Of a DNA stretch of 64,000 nt, positions 16,432 to 25,086 are shown piece by piece. Each line of letters begins with the position of its first letter. Position 1 is the first letter of the stretch. The stretch is from contig NZ_VFRQ01000001.1 in assembly GCF_006385705.1 (NCBI RefSeq), positions 62,001 through 126,000 on the forward strand. The letters are read 5' to 3'. The DNA is from Pontibacter mangrovi (lineage in GTDB: Bacteria; Bacteroidota; Bacteroidia; Cytophagales; Hymenobacteraceae). Under the pieces are notes generated by a model. That model did no database searches and was not told the origin of the DNA. It saw only the letters and a list, made by a program, of their open reading frames with translations. A program made the position numbers and the translations under genes.

Positions 16432-16833
16432 ATGGAAAAACCGACAGAGAAAAAAAGCAAGCGCACCCAGCGGGACTACACCTTTGGCTTTAAATTGGCC
16501 GTGGTGGCCGAGGTAGAGCAAGTAGATCTGACCTACAAGCAAGCCCAAAAGAAGTACGGCATTCAGGGCAGAAGCACCGTTTTGGTTTGGCTTCGCAAGC
16601 ACGGTCGCTTAACTTGGGACTACAACCCGAACGCTATGCCCCAGACACCCAACCAACGCATCAAAGAACTGGAAGCCCAGCTGGCGGCTTCCGAGAAAAG
16701 AGCCAAAGAAGCCGAGCTCAAGGCCAAGCTGCTGGACACCATCATTGACGTGGCCGAGGGGCAGATGGGGATCCAGATCCGAAAAAAGCCTGTGGCGGGG
16801 CCCTCGAACGTCTCCGCCAGAAAGAGCAAATAA
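16432..16833 (+). CDS. IS3-family transposase OrfA (DNA-binding subunit)
   Basis: 133 residues. The N-terminal helix-turn-helix (about 14-60, YTFGFKLAVVAEVEQVDLT to STVLVWLRKHG) binds the IS ends, and a leucine-zipper-like coiled coil follows (about 72-105, RIKELEAQLAASEKRAKEAE). The slippery heptamer A-AAA-AAG at 16782-16788 lies near codons 117-119 and allows a -1 shift into the orfB frame, giving the OrfAB transposase. Confidence 0.92.
   Translation: MEKPTEKKSKRTQRDYTFGFKLAVVAEVEQVDLTYKQAQKKYGIQGRSTVLVWLRKHGRLTWDYNPNAMPQTPNQRIKELEAQLAASEKRAKEAELKAKLLDTIIDVAEGQMGIQIRKKPVAGPSNVSARKSK
16782..16788 (+). other. Programmed -1 ribosomal frameshift site
   Basis: A AAA AAG in the orfA reading frame (codons AAA AAG at 16783-16788), the classical slippery heptamer of IS3 elements. 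Slipping back one base continues into the long orfB frame. Confidence 0.75.
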
Positions 16834-17705
16834 GCCTCGCGCTGGCCTGCCGGCTGCTTGGTCACAGCCGGCAGGCCCATTACCAGCGGCAGGCAAGGGC
16901 TCTGCAACAAAAGCAGATCGCCGACCGGGTTGTGGAGCTGGTGCAGCAGGTCCGCCTGAAGATGCCGCGGCTGGGCACCCGCAAGCTCTACTACCTGCTC
17001 CAGGGGCAGCTCCGGGAACTGAAGGTGGGAAGAGACAAGTTCTTCTCTATCCTCAGCGACAGGGCACTGCTGGTCAAGCCAAAGAAAAGCTACCATAAGA
17101 CCACGGACTCCAAGCACTGGATGAAAAAGCACAGGAACCTGGTGGAGGGGCTCAAGGTAGAACGTGCCGAGCAGGTGTGGGTCTCAGACATCACCTATAT
17201 CCCTACCAGAGAAGGGCACAGCTACCTTTCCCTGGTCACCGATGGCTACTCCAAGAAGATCATGGGCTACCACCTCTCCGAGGACCTGCGGGCAGAGGGG
17301 CCGGTAGAGGCCCTGAAGATGGCCGTGGGCAAGAGAAAGTATGGGTTCAGCCTTATCCACCATTCGGACCGGGGGCTGCAGTACTGCTCCCAGGAGTACC
17401 AGCAGCTGCTGGCGGCAGTCCAGATAAAACCGAGCATGACGGAGAAATACGACCCTTACCAGAATGCGGTGGCAGAGCGGGTGAACGGCATTTTGAAGGA
17501 TGAGTTCGCTCTGGAGCGGGGCTTTGCCCACCACCTGGAGGCAGTGCAGGTGATAGCTGAGTCAGTGAGCATCTACAACACCCTCAGGCCCCACCTCTCG
17601 TGCCATTACCTGACGCCTGAGCAGATGCACCGCCAGCAGGAACTCGAGGTAAAACAGTGGAAAAAGAAAACCTCCAACACAAACGCATTGGAGGTCTCAA
17701 TTTAA
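16782..17705 (+). CDS. IS3-family transposase OrfB (DDE catalytic part, reached by -1 frameshift)
   Basis: In the -1 frame relative to orfA. The frame is open from the slippery site and encodes the HTH_21-like part LACRLLGHSRQAHYQR, then the rve catalytic core: first Asp in VSDITYIPT, second in HHSDRGLQYCS, Glu in AVAERVNGILKDEF. The first ATG in this frame that I find is at 16932, but that would cut off the HTH_21 segment, so production as the OrfAB fusion is more likely than independent translation. Confidence 0.88.
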   Translation, partial: KKACGGALERLRQKEQISLALACRLLGHSRQAHYQRQARALQQKQIADRVVELVQQVRLKMPRLGTRKLYYLLQGQLRELKVGRDKFFSILSDRALLVKPKKSYHKTTDSKHWMKKHRNLVEGLKVERAEQVWVSDITYIPTREGHSYLSLVTDGYSKKIMGYHLSEDLRAEGPVEALKMAVGKRKYGFSLIHHSDRGLQYCSQEYQQLLAAVQIKPSMTEKYDPYQNAVAERVNGILKDEFALERGFAHHLEAVQVIAESVSIYNTLRPHLSCHYLTPEQMHRQQELEVKQWKKKTSNTNALEVSI

Positions 17706-17780
17706 AAAGTAATTTCGTCTCAAAACCGTCAACTTATTTCAGGACGAGACAAGTCTAAAAATGGAGCATGTGAGCTATGC

Positions 17781-19109
17781 TCAGCAGTTTTCCTCCTCCG
17801 GCAGTTGCGCTTCCTGCAGCAGGTTCTCATCAATTGTTTTGCTGGTTTTGGCCCCCAGTTCGCGCAAAATCTCTACCCGGCGAATGAGGTTGCCGCGGCC
17901 CTCGGTGAGTTTGTTCATGGCGGCGTTGTAAGACGTCTGGCTGCTTTCCAGGTGCTTGCCCACCGTTTTCAGGTCCTCCACAAAGCCTACAAATTTGTCG
18001 TACAGCTTGCCGCTTTCCTCCGCTATCTTGAGTACGTTACGTTTCTGGTCCTCCTGCCGCCATACGCCGGCCACCGTTCTTAGGGTCGCCAGAAGGGTAG
18101 AGGTGGTAACCAGCACAATATTTTTGTCAAAGGCGTCGGTGAAGAGGTTGTGGTCGTGCTGCACGGCCAGGTTAAAGGCTGGCTCTATGGGGATGTACAT
18201 CAGCACAAAATCCGGGGAGTTGATGCCGTTGAGGCGGTGATAGCTTTTACGGCTGAGGTCGGAGAAGTGGGTGCGGACGGAGTTGATATGGCCGCGCAAG
18301 TATACTTCCTGCTGGTGCTCATCCTCGCAGCTGCAGAAGGCCTCATACGCCACCAGCGACATCTTAGAGTCGATGATCAGGTGCTTGCCCTCGGGCAGGC
18401 GCACAATCACGTCGGGGCGGTATACTTGCTTTTCCTCGTTTTGCCGTACTTCCTCGCGCTCGTAATGCACCCCTTTGCGCAAGCCGGACTTCTCCAGCAG
18501 GCTCTCCAGCAGGTATTCGCCCCAGTTACCCTGCGTTTTGCTTTCGCCTTTTAGGGCCTTTGTCAGGTTCACAGCATCCTGGCTCATCTGCTGGTTCAGG
18601 GAGGCTAGCTGGGTAATTTGCTCTTTTAGGGAGATGCTGTCTTTTAGGGTTTTCTCGTAGGTCTGCTCCACCTTTACTTCAAACTCCTTAATGCGCTCTT
18701 TAAGCGGGGAGAGGATGCGCTCCAGGTTTTCGGAAGAGGCTTTGTTGAAGTGCTCGGCGTTTGTCATGAGCACCTGGTTAGAGATGCTCTGGAACTGCTG
18801 CAGGAACTTTTCGCGGAGCTGTTCCAACTCGCGCCCCTGCTCCTGCAGGCGGGCTTTCAGGTGCTCGTAATCGGTTTCGGTTTTGGTAAGGGCGTTGGTC
18901 AGGTCCAGCGTTTCGGACTGCGCCTCGCGCAGCTGTAGCTTCAGTTGGTCCAGTTCATCGGCTTTCTGCTTTGCCTGTCCTTCAAGCACGCCCTGGGTAA
19001 CGGCTGCCTGGTTGGCTACCTGCTGCAGCGCATTCATTTTCCCCTTCAGCGCCAGAAAAGCCACTACCAGCCCCGCCAAAAATGCTGCTATACCTATGAT
19101 CATCTCCAT
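17781..19109 (-). CDS. rmuC: DNA recombination protein RmuC
   Basis: 442 residues. One N-terminal membrane helix (about 2-22), a long coiled coil (about 25-180), then the RmuC nuclease-like domain (GNWGEYLLESLLEKSGL, RPDVIVRLPEGKHLIIDSK, PDFVLMYIPIEPAF). RmuC limits recombination at inverted repeats and is predicted to be a restriction-like nuclease. The gene lost its adjacent terminator when the IS element entered 29 bases past the stop codon. Confidence 0.92.
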   Translation of the reverse strand: MEMIIGIAAFLAGLVVAFLALKGKMNALQQVANQAAVTQGVLEGQAKQKADELDQLKLQLREAQSETLDLTNALTKTETDYEHLKARLQEQGRELEQLREKFLQQFQSISNQVLMTNAEHFNKASSENLERILSPLKERIKEFEVKVEQTYEKTLKDSISLKEQITQLASLNQQMSQDAVNLTKALKGESKTQGNWGEYLLESLLEKSGLRKGVHYEREEVRQNEEKQVYRPDVIVRLPEGKHLIIDSKMSLVAYEAFCSCEDEHQQEVYLRGHINSVRTHFSDLSRKSYHRLNGINSPDFVLMYIPIEPAFNLAVQHDHNLFTDAFDKNIVLVTTSTLLATLRTVAGVWRQEDQKRNVLKIAEESGKLYDKFVGFVEDLKTVGKHLESSQTSYNAAMNKLTEGRGNLIRRVEILRELGAKTSKTIDENLLQEAQLPEEENC

Positions 19110-19271
19110 TAGGTAAAGGTATAGCTTTTTAGCATCGGAGCAAATGGTTTTGCTAATGAAATTAGCTTACTAAGCAGAAGGCTGCTCTGCTATAGTATAA
19201 GAGGAAGTACCGTACAATAAAACACTTGGAAGTGGGAAACCTGAAAGATGTAGGCTCCTGTAGGTTTCAAC

Positions 19272-20102
19272 TTAATCTCTTGTAGAAAGGGCTAACGGGG
19301 CAGGTGCTTTGTCTTCTACTTTCACCAGGATGGTAGTGCCGAGGTATCCGTTCCCACCGTCGCGCACCACACGCCAGCCCATTTCCTCCAGGTCCTTTTT
19401 AATGTACCTGTTCAGGAAGCCGTGCGCCACCAGCACTGCCTTGGGATTCTTCTCCGTGGCCGCGGCCAAGCTCTCAGCCGCTTTGCGAGCCCGAGCCTTT
19501 GCCTCAGCGAAACTTTCAATGCCGTCCGGGGCACCACCCAGCATCCACTTGATTCTGGCGGCGGCTGTCCAGAGCTTGATGGGTAAGCGGAAGCTAAGGC
19601 CTCGTTTACCTAGCGCGGTTTCAAATTCCCTGAAGTCCGGGGATACGGTGACGTTGGCTTCTTCCCCAAAAAGATATTTTGCCGTAGCGCGGGCACGGTT
19701 GATAGAGCTGCAGAACAGAGATACCTCCTCCGGGTTGTCGATAGCAAGCAGTGGCATAGTTGGTGCCACAATACCCACACTGTCGTAATCCACCAGGAAC
19801 TTTCTGGCCTCTTTAAAAGAGAATTTGCCCGTCTTCACCAGGTCCGGCTCCCCGTGGCGCACAAGGGCAATCTGGCGAAGATTGCTGTAGTCTTCCACCA
19901 CCTGGTCTTCCGGTTGAATGAAGCGAACAGCATGTGCCACGGCAGCTTTGTCGGATACCATGGCAGCAGACTCTTCAGCAAGTGTTCTGTATTTCTGCTC
20001 GATCTGTTCGATCGTTTTTTCATGGCCGCCCTTGCTGTTGGCGCTGGCTGGCAAACAGGCGATAGACACGCCAAGCACAAAAGTCAGGATCATTCTCTTC
20101 AT
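19272..20102 (-). CDS. Secreted histidine phosphatase superfamily protein
   Basis: 276 residues with a signal peptide (to about residue 21). LVRHGEP (near residue 82) carries the catalytic His and Arg of the phosphoglycerate-mutase-like fold; SSINRARATA and VAHGFLNRYI supply the second Arg and His. Most such bacterial proteins are broad phosphatases; the substrate is unknown. About 60 residues between the signal and the RHG motif are a family extension that I do not recognise. Confidence 0.82.
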   Translation of the reverse strand: MKRMILTFVLGVSIACLPASANSKGGHEKTIEQIEQKYRTLAEESAAMVSDKAAVAHAVRFIQPEDQVVEDYSNLRQIALVRHGEPDLVKTGKFSFKEARKFLVDYDSVGIVAPTMPLLAIDNPEEVSLFCSSINRARATAKYLFGEEANVTVSPDFREFETALGKRGLSFRLPIKLWTAAARIKWMLGGAPDGIESFAEAKARARKAAESLAAATEKNPKAVLVAHGFLNRYIKKDLEEMGWRVVRDGGNGYLGTTILVKVEDKAPAPLALSTRD

Positions 20103-20229
20103 ACCTAGGCAACCGCAGGAGAAAACCGATGGTTCCGACTCAATGTAAATTCACAGTTTAATCCAATGGCTTAAGTAGGTACAGCTCCAAAATTCAGGTA
20201 TAGCAAGAACTGTGAAGGTGGCGGCAGGC

Positions 20230-21606
20230 TTATTTCACAAAGCTCACTTTATACTTGCGGCCTTTGATTTTAGCTTCGTTTAGCTTACGAACCGCCTTGG
20301 ATGCAGCATCTTCGGGAATGGCAACAAAGCTGTGACGGTCCTGGATCTCTATCTTGCCGATCTCTGCGGCTTTCAGGCCTACTTCAGCAATGAGCGCTCC
20401 CACAATATCGCGCGGACTAAGCTTGTCTTTGCGGCCGCCGCTGATGTGCAGCGTGGTGAGTCCCGGCGTTTCGACAGGGGCAAGCGTGTCGGCTGCGGTT
20501 AGCTGTTCAGGCTCCAGCCACTCATTCACCTGCACCTCCGGCCATTGCTCCAGCTTTTGCACTTCGCGCGGGCTCAGCAAGGAATAAACGGTACCCGATT
20601 TGCCCGCCCTGCCGGTGCGGCCGCTGCGGTGCAGGTAGGCGTCCTGGTGCTGGGGCAGTTCGTAATGCACAATCTGCTGCACCACGTCCATGTCCAACCC
20701 GCGGGCGGCCAGGTCGGTGGCAACAAGGATGGCGGTGGTACCATTGCGGAAAAGCGTCATGGTTTTGTCGCGCTCGCGCTGCTCTAGCTTGCCGTGCAAG
20801 GCGCGCGACGAGAAACCATGCTCCTGCAGGTGCCGGGCCACTTCCTCGGTAGTGAGGCGAGCATTAACGAACACCACAGTTCCGGCTGAGTTTATACTTT
20901 GCAGCAAAGCGAGCAGTGCCTGTGGCTTCTGCGCGTCCTGCACCTTCAGGCCATAGTATAGAATGCGGTCGGGTACGGTAGTGGCGGTGGCATGTATAAA
21001 CTTCGGGTCCTGCAGCGAGTTTGCTATTAGTTCCTTTACATCCTCCTCCATGGTAGCCGAGAACAGGATGGTCTGCCGTTGGCGGGGAAGCGCCCGCAGC
21101 AGCTCGTCCAATTCCTCCTCAAAGCCCATCTCGAGCAGCTTATCCGCCTCATCTAAAACTACTTTGGTAGCTTTGCTAAGATCTAAGGTTCTGCGGCTGA
21201 GGTGGTCGGTAAGGCGGCCCGGCGTACCCACAAGCACCTGTGGCGGCTGCGCCAGCGAGTCTTCCTCTACCCGAAAAGAGTGTCCCCCGTAGAAAGCGCT
21301 GATCTTCAGGTTTGGGATAAAGCGGGCGTACAGTTTCAGCTCCTGCCGCACCTGCACGGCCAGCTCTCGGGTGGGCACTACCACCAGGGCCTGCACCTGC
21401 TGTAGCGCCGGGTTTATACTTTGCAGCAAGGGCAAGCCGAAGGCAGCTGTTTTGCCGCTCCCTGTTTCGGCCTGTCCGGCCACATCCAGGTGCTGCAGTA
21501 GCAGCGGAATGGCCTGTTCCTGAATGGGAGTGGGCGAAGTATACTGCAGTGCCTGCAGCGCCTGTAACAGTTGCTTATTCAGCTTGAGTTGCTCAAAAGT
21601 AGCCAT
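20230..21606 (-). CDS. DbpA-like DEAD-box ATP-dependent RNA helicase
   Basis: 458 residues. Helicase motifs in order: Q motif (YTSPTPIQEQAIP), AETGSGKT, PTRELA, TPGRLTD, DEAD, SAT, ARGLDMD, HRSGRTGRAG. The C-terminal 75 residues (LHISGGRKDKLSPRDIVGAL) match the DbpA RNA-binding domain that docks on 23S rRNA hairpin 92, so a role in large-subunit ribosome assembly is likely. The frame stays open to 21738, but ATG 21606 gives the family's normal N-terminus (MATFEQLKLNKQL). Confidence 0.92.
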   Translation of the reverse strand: MATFEQLKLNKQLLQALQALQYTSPTPIQEQAIPLLLQHLDVAGQAETGSGKTAAFGLPLLQSINPALQQVQALVVVPTRELAVQVRQELKLYARFIPNLKISAFYGGHSFRVEEDSLAQPPQVLVGTPGRLTDHLSRRTLDLSKATKVVLDEADKLLEMGFEEELDELLRALPRQRQTILFSATMEEDVKELIANSLQDPKFIHATATTVPDRILYYGLKVQDAQKPQALLALLQSINSAGTVVFVNARLTTEEVARHLQEHGFSSRALHGKLEQRERDKTMTLFRNGTTAILVATDLAARGLDMDVVQQIVHYELPQHQDAYLHRSGRTGRAGKSGTVYSLLSPREVQKLEQWPEVQVNEWLEPEQLTAADTLAPVETPGLTTLHISGGRKDKLSPRDIVGALIAEVGLKAAEIGKIEIQDRHSFVAIPEDAASKAVRKLNEAKIKGRKYKVSFVK

Positions 21607-21711
21607 GGCCGTAGGGTAAGTGAGCAGCAAAGGTACGTTATTTCTGCGTGTGCAGCGTGCTTCGGAGGGGTATTCCGAACCCAATACACGGGGGCGGCGG
21701 TATGAGGAAGT

Positions 21712-22812
21712 ATGGAAGCAGACAAGCGGCTCCGGCATTATACTCTTCTACTGCTCTTTGGCGTGCTACTGGTCTACGTGCTGGTGCAGGCACGGGAGTT
21801 CCTGTACCCGATCCTGATGGCGGTGCTCTTCTCTTACCTGCTCTACCCTGTGGGCAAGTGGCTCGAAACAAAAGGCTTGCCCCGGGTGCTGGCCAACTTC
21901 ATTACTGTGGTGGGGGCCATGGCTATTTTTATAGGGGCTTTGCTGCTTCTCTACAAACAGCTCATCGTGTTTCTGAGCGATTTTCCGGAGCTGCAGGAGG
22001 AGGCGATGCACAATTTGGACCGGCTGCAGCAAAATATAGACCGCCGTTTTGGCGAGACAAACCCTGAAGATAAGCACTGGCTGCAAGCCCAGATTGGAAA
22101 TGCGCTGGAGATGAGCGGCAATTTTCTGAAAGACATCCTGATGGCTACCACCGGCACGCTGGCAAAATTGGGCCTGATGCCGGTTTATATATTTCTGTTT
22201 CTGTATTACCGCAACAAGTTTGAGGCTTTTGTCTACCGGCAGACATCTGAGGCCAGGCAAGTAGCCATCCGGAAGGTCATCGCTGAAATTTCGCAGGTTA
22301 CCAAGCATTACATGGCGGGCGTGGTGCGCGTCATACTTATACTTTGCGTGCTCAATTCCACAGGCTTGTTACTGATTGGCGTGGATTATTGGCTCCTGTT
22401 GGGGCTGATTTCTGCGTTTATCAACTTTATACCATACTTCGGCACCCTGATCGGCGGAGCCGTGCCGCTGCTCTACACGCTGCTGGTGCAGGGCGACCCG
22501 CACAAGGCGCTGCTGGTGCTGCTGTTTTTCCTGCTGGTGCAGTTCACCGAAAACAACATCCTGACGCCCAACATCACGGGCAGCAAAGTGAACATCAACC
22601 CGCTGTTTACCATCCTTAGCATTATTGTGGGCGGCATGATCTGGGGTTTGCCCGGTATGTTTCTGGCAGTGCCATACCTGGGCATGTTCAAAGTATACTG
22701 CGACCACCATGAGCACCTGCAAGGCTGGTCGTACATGCTGGGCACGGAAGGCACCGAACAGCATGCGCTTACCTTTGAGAAGATAAAAAAAATGTTTAGA
22801 AATAAAAGGTAG
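21712..22812 (+). CDS. AI-2E family transporter
   Basis: 366 residues with about eight membrane helices, a soluble segment in the middle (about 85-145) and the late signature ENNILTPNI...INPLFTILSIIVGG typical of this family (YdiK, PerM, TqsA). Family members export small molecules or act as Na+/H+ antiporters; autoinducer-2 export is known for only one member. Divergent from the helicase; ends two bases before the convergent response regulator. Confidence 0.9.
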   Translation: MEADKRLRHYTLLLLFGVLLVYVLVQAREFLYPILMAVLFSYLLYPVGKWLETKGLPRVLANFITVVGAMAIFIGALLLLYKQLIVFLSDFPELQEEAMHNLDRLQQNIDRRFGETNPEDKHWLQAQIGNALEMSGNFLKDILMATTGTLAKLGLMPVYIFLFLYYRNKFEAFVYRQTSEARQVAIRKVIAEISQVTKHYMAGVVRVILILCVLNSTGLLLIGVDYWLLLGLISAFINFIPYFGTLIGGAVPLLYTLLVQGDPHKALLVLLFFLLVQFTENNILTPNITGSKVNINPLFTILSIIVGGMIWGLPGMFLAVPYLGMFKVYCDHHEHLQGWSYMLGTEGTEQHALTFEKIKKMFRNKR

Positions 22813-22814
22813 CC

Positions 22815-23555
22815 TCAGAGCCTGTTCTTGTCCCGGATCATGCGCAGGAAACCTTCGCGGTAAGTCTCGCCCACTGGTATTTCCTTTTCGCCAATGTATA
22901 CGGTATTGCCGTCAATCATACTTACTTTCTCGATGGAGATGATGTAGGAGCGGTGCACGCGGTAAAAAGGCGGCTGCGGCAGTTGCTCTGCCAGGTCCGT
23001 CAGGGATTGGTAAGTAACCAGGCGCTGCCCCGGCAGGTACAGCGACACGTAGTTCTTCAGGCCTTCCACATACAGAATGTCGCTGTAGGCCACCTTCAGA
23101 AACTTGTTCTTGCTCTCGCCTTTCACGAACATGTAATCCGGTGCTGGCGGCGCGGTTATCGGTTCTGTGAGGGCTGGCGATGCTTTAACCGGCTCCTGCA
23201 GTTGCAGCATACTTTGCGCTTTGTGCACCGCTTTTAAAAAGCGGTCGAAGGGGATGGGCTTGAGCAGGTAATCCACCACGTCGTGCTCGTAGCCTTCCAG
23301 CGCATACTCAGGGTAGGCGGTGGTCAGTATAACTTTGCACTTGCTGCCGCAGATCTTCAGGAACTGAATGCCCGTCAGCTCCGGCATCTGTATGTCCAGG
23401 AACACCAGGTCAACCTTACCCTCCTGCACCCAGTTAATGGCCTCTATCGGGCTGGTGGTTTTGCCTACCAGTTCCAGGAAAGGCACCTTGCTGATGTAAT
23501 CAGCCAGGAGGTTGGCAGCGTAGGCTTCGTCATCAACGGCAATGCAACGGATCAT
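22815..23555 (-). CDS. LytTR-family response regulator
   Basis: 246 residues. Receiver domain (1-120) with acidic DDE at 8-10 and phospho-acceptor D54 in VFLDIQMPEL; a linker of about 20 residues; a LytTR DNA-binding domain (about 145-245) with ILYVEGLKNYVSLYL and FYRVHRSYIISIEKV. It pairs with the LytS-type kinase 300 bases upstream on the same strand, and the two probably regulate a neighbouring target such as the receptor at 25087. Confidence 0.93.
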   Translation of the reverse strand: MIRCIAVDDEAYAANLLADYISKVPFLELVGKTTSPIEAINWVQEGKVDLVFLDIQMPELTGIQFLKICGSKCKVILTTAYPEYALEGYEHDVVDYLLKPIPFDRFLKAVHKAQSMLQLQEPVKASPALTEPITAPPAPDYMFVKGESKNKFLKVAYSDILYVEGLKNYVSLYLPGQRLVTYQSLTDLAEQLPQPPFYRVHRSYIISIEKVSMIDGNTVYIGEKEIPVGETYREGFLRMIRDKNRL

Positions 23556-23600
23556 AGTGCGTTTGGGAGTTTAGGAGTTAGAGAGTTTAGGAGTATTTTG

Positions 23601-23850
23601 TCTGGTTCAGGATTTGCGGGATTACATGATGATTTACAGGGTTAAGATACTTGGATTATGATCAATATTCATCTTCATTATTGAAAATTAGGGAAGTGCA
23701 TAAATCCTGTTCATCCTTGAATCCTGTAAATCCTGATTCAGACAGCTAAGACCTCGCAGCGTGCGCAGCTCCTGCGAGCGTCTGGCTAAGGCAGGTCAGA
23801 TGCGGTGTAGCATTAGACACTCGCGGGTCATAAAGACGCCGCGAGGTCTG
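23601..23850. repeat. Intergenic inverted-repeat elements between the two-component genes
   Basis: Two nested elements fill the gap 23556-23855. The first is an imperfect inverted repeat: GTCTGGTTCAGGATTT at about 23600 faces ATCCTGATTCAGAC at about 23733-23746, with CAGGATT-type words repeated inside. The second has arms AGACCTCGC (23749-23757) and GCGAGGTCT (23841-23849). Both resemble short dispersed repeats common between genes in Bacteroidota; no ORF is present. Confidence 0.6.
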
Positions 23851-23855
23851 CAGAA

Positions 23856-24872
23856 TTATACTTGCTGCAGCTTCAGCGTGGTTTTATACTGTTTGCCATC
23901 ATCCTGCACATCCATGGTATACCTGCCGGGGTAAAGCAGCTCCAGGCGGCGGCGAACGTTAGCCAGGCCGATGCCGGTAGTCTGGTCTTTCTGGCTTTTA
24001 TTGATGCGGTTGCTCACGTCAAAATATAAACTGTCATGCTCCAGCTGCAGGTTTATTTTTACCGGGGCAGCGGCATCGTCTACCACGCCATGCTTCAGGG
24101 CATTCTCTACAAACGGGATGAGCACCAGCGAGGGCATCCGCTGCCCGTTCACCTGCCCTTGTATGTTAAAGTTCACAAAGAAATTGTCTTCGAAACGCAG
24201 CCGGTAGATCTCGAGGTAGTTGTGCAGGTAATCCACTTCCTTTTGCAGCTCCACCTTGCCGTCTTTGCTCTCGTGCAACATGTAGCGCATCAGGTCAGAT
24301 AGCCGTATAATGGCGTCAGCCAGTTTGCCGGAAACCGGATAAGCTAAAGAGTATAAATAGTTTAAGGTGTTGTACAAGAAGTGCGGGTTGATCTGCGATT
24401 TAAGGAAAGCAAGCTCTGCCTGCGCCTTTTCCTGTTTCAGGGTGCGGTTCTCCCGTTCTTTTTCCAATGTCGCCTCAAGTAACCACACTACAGTTCCTAG
24501 AACAATGCCGGGCAATGCCCAATAAAGGTTATCAAAGAAGTAATACAAAAGCGGGGTATGTGTGCCATAGTTCCTGAACCCGAACAGGTAGGGGAATAGG
24601 GTCTCTTCAATGCCATAGCGGAGGCAAGTATAAAGCAGCATCACGCCCATCAGACCAAGCCCCAGCACTAACCAGTTCTTTTTTCTCATCCATAAAGGAA
24701 GCACCAGCTTATAACAGGCATAAAACTCCACCATGCTCAACACGTCGGAGGAAAGTTTCAGCATAAGGAGGTTGAATTTCCAGCTGTAGAGGATGTAACC
24801 TAAAATTGTATAACCAATGTAGAGTGTCCAGCCCAACAGGTGCAGCCCCACTTTTTTCTGAGATTCAGTCAT
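23856..24872 (-). CDS. LytS-type membrane sensor histidine kinase
   Basis: 338 residues. Four membrane helices (about 8-30, 40-60, 68-85, 110-132), a coiled linker, then the His_kinase domain: H164 in QINPHFLYNTL and the N-box FVENALKHGV; an ATP-lid region TGIGLANVRRRL follows. No extra sensor domain, so signals are probably sensed in the membrane. Partner of the LytTR regulator; divergent from the outer-membrane receptor at 25087. Confidence 0.92.
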   Translation of the reverse strand: MTESQKKVGLHLLGWTLYIGYTILGYILYSWKFNLLMLKLSSDVLSMVEFYACYKLVLPLWMRKKNWLVLGLGLMGVMLLYTCLRYGIEETLFPYLFGFRNYGTHTPLLYYFFDNLYWALPGIVLGTVVWLLEATLEKERENRTLKQEKAQAELAFLKSQINPHFLYNTLNYLYSLAYPVSGKLADAIIRLSDLMRYMLHESKDGKVELQKEVDYLHNYLEIYRLRFEDNFFVNFNIQGQVNGQRMPSLVLIPFVENALKHGVVDDAAAPVKINLQLEHDSLYFDVSNRINKSQKDQTTGIGLANVRRRLELLYPGRYTMDVQDDGKQYKTTLKLQQV

Positions 24873-25086
24873 GCACTAAAAATAGGAAGAACTTCCCGCA
24901 CCGGCACTTTTTTTATCCCATTCCCCGGTTTTGTCGTCTCAACCCCAACGTTACCGGTATAAACCCGGCACTAAGTGGCTTTTTCGGGTTCGGATAATAT
25001 TCTGCGGCGTTGGGATTATTTAATTTATAGAGTGAGAGGCATCACGCAATTTTGGCTCAGGATAAAGCAAAACACAATCTAAAGCC

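Larger units (their letters stand above)
16391..17751 (+). mobile_element. IS3-family insertion sequence, complete
   Basis: 1361 bp. The ends are imperfect inverted repeats of about 24 bp: left from 16391 (TGTCCCGTCCT...GTTGAC), right ending at 17751 (complement TGTCTCGTCCT...GTTGAC), three mismatches. It begins TG and ends CA like IS3 elements, and is flanked by the 3-bp duplication AGT (16388-16390 and 17752-17754). It carries two overlapping transposase frames joined by a -1 slippery site. The intact frames and clean duplication point to recent insertion. It holds no copy of the window-wide AAGTATA word. Confidence 0.9.

Noticed and set aside
16745..17098. A third open frame within the IS element
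   Set aside because: It lies in the frame used by neither OrfA nor OrfB and gives a Gly/Pro/Ala-rich product without motifs.
20143..20217. CACAGTT...AACTGTG as a terminator between the phosphatase and helicase genes
   Set aside because: A 7-bp match separated by more than 50 bases, without a T-run; probably chance.
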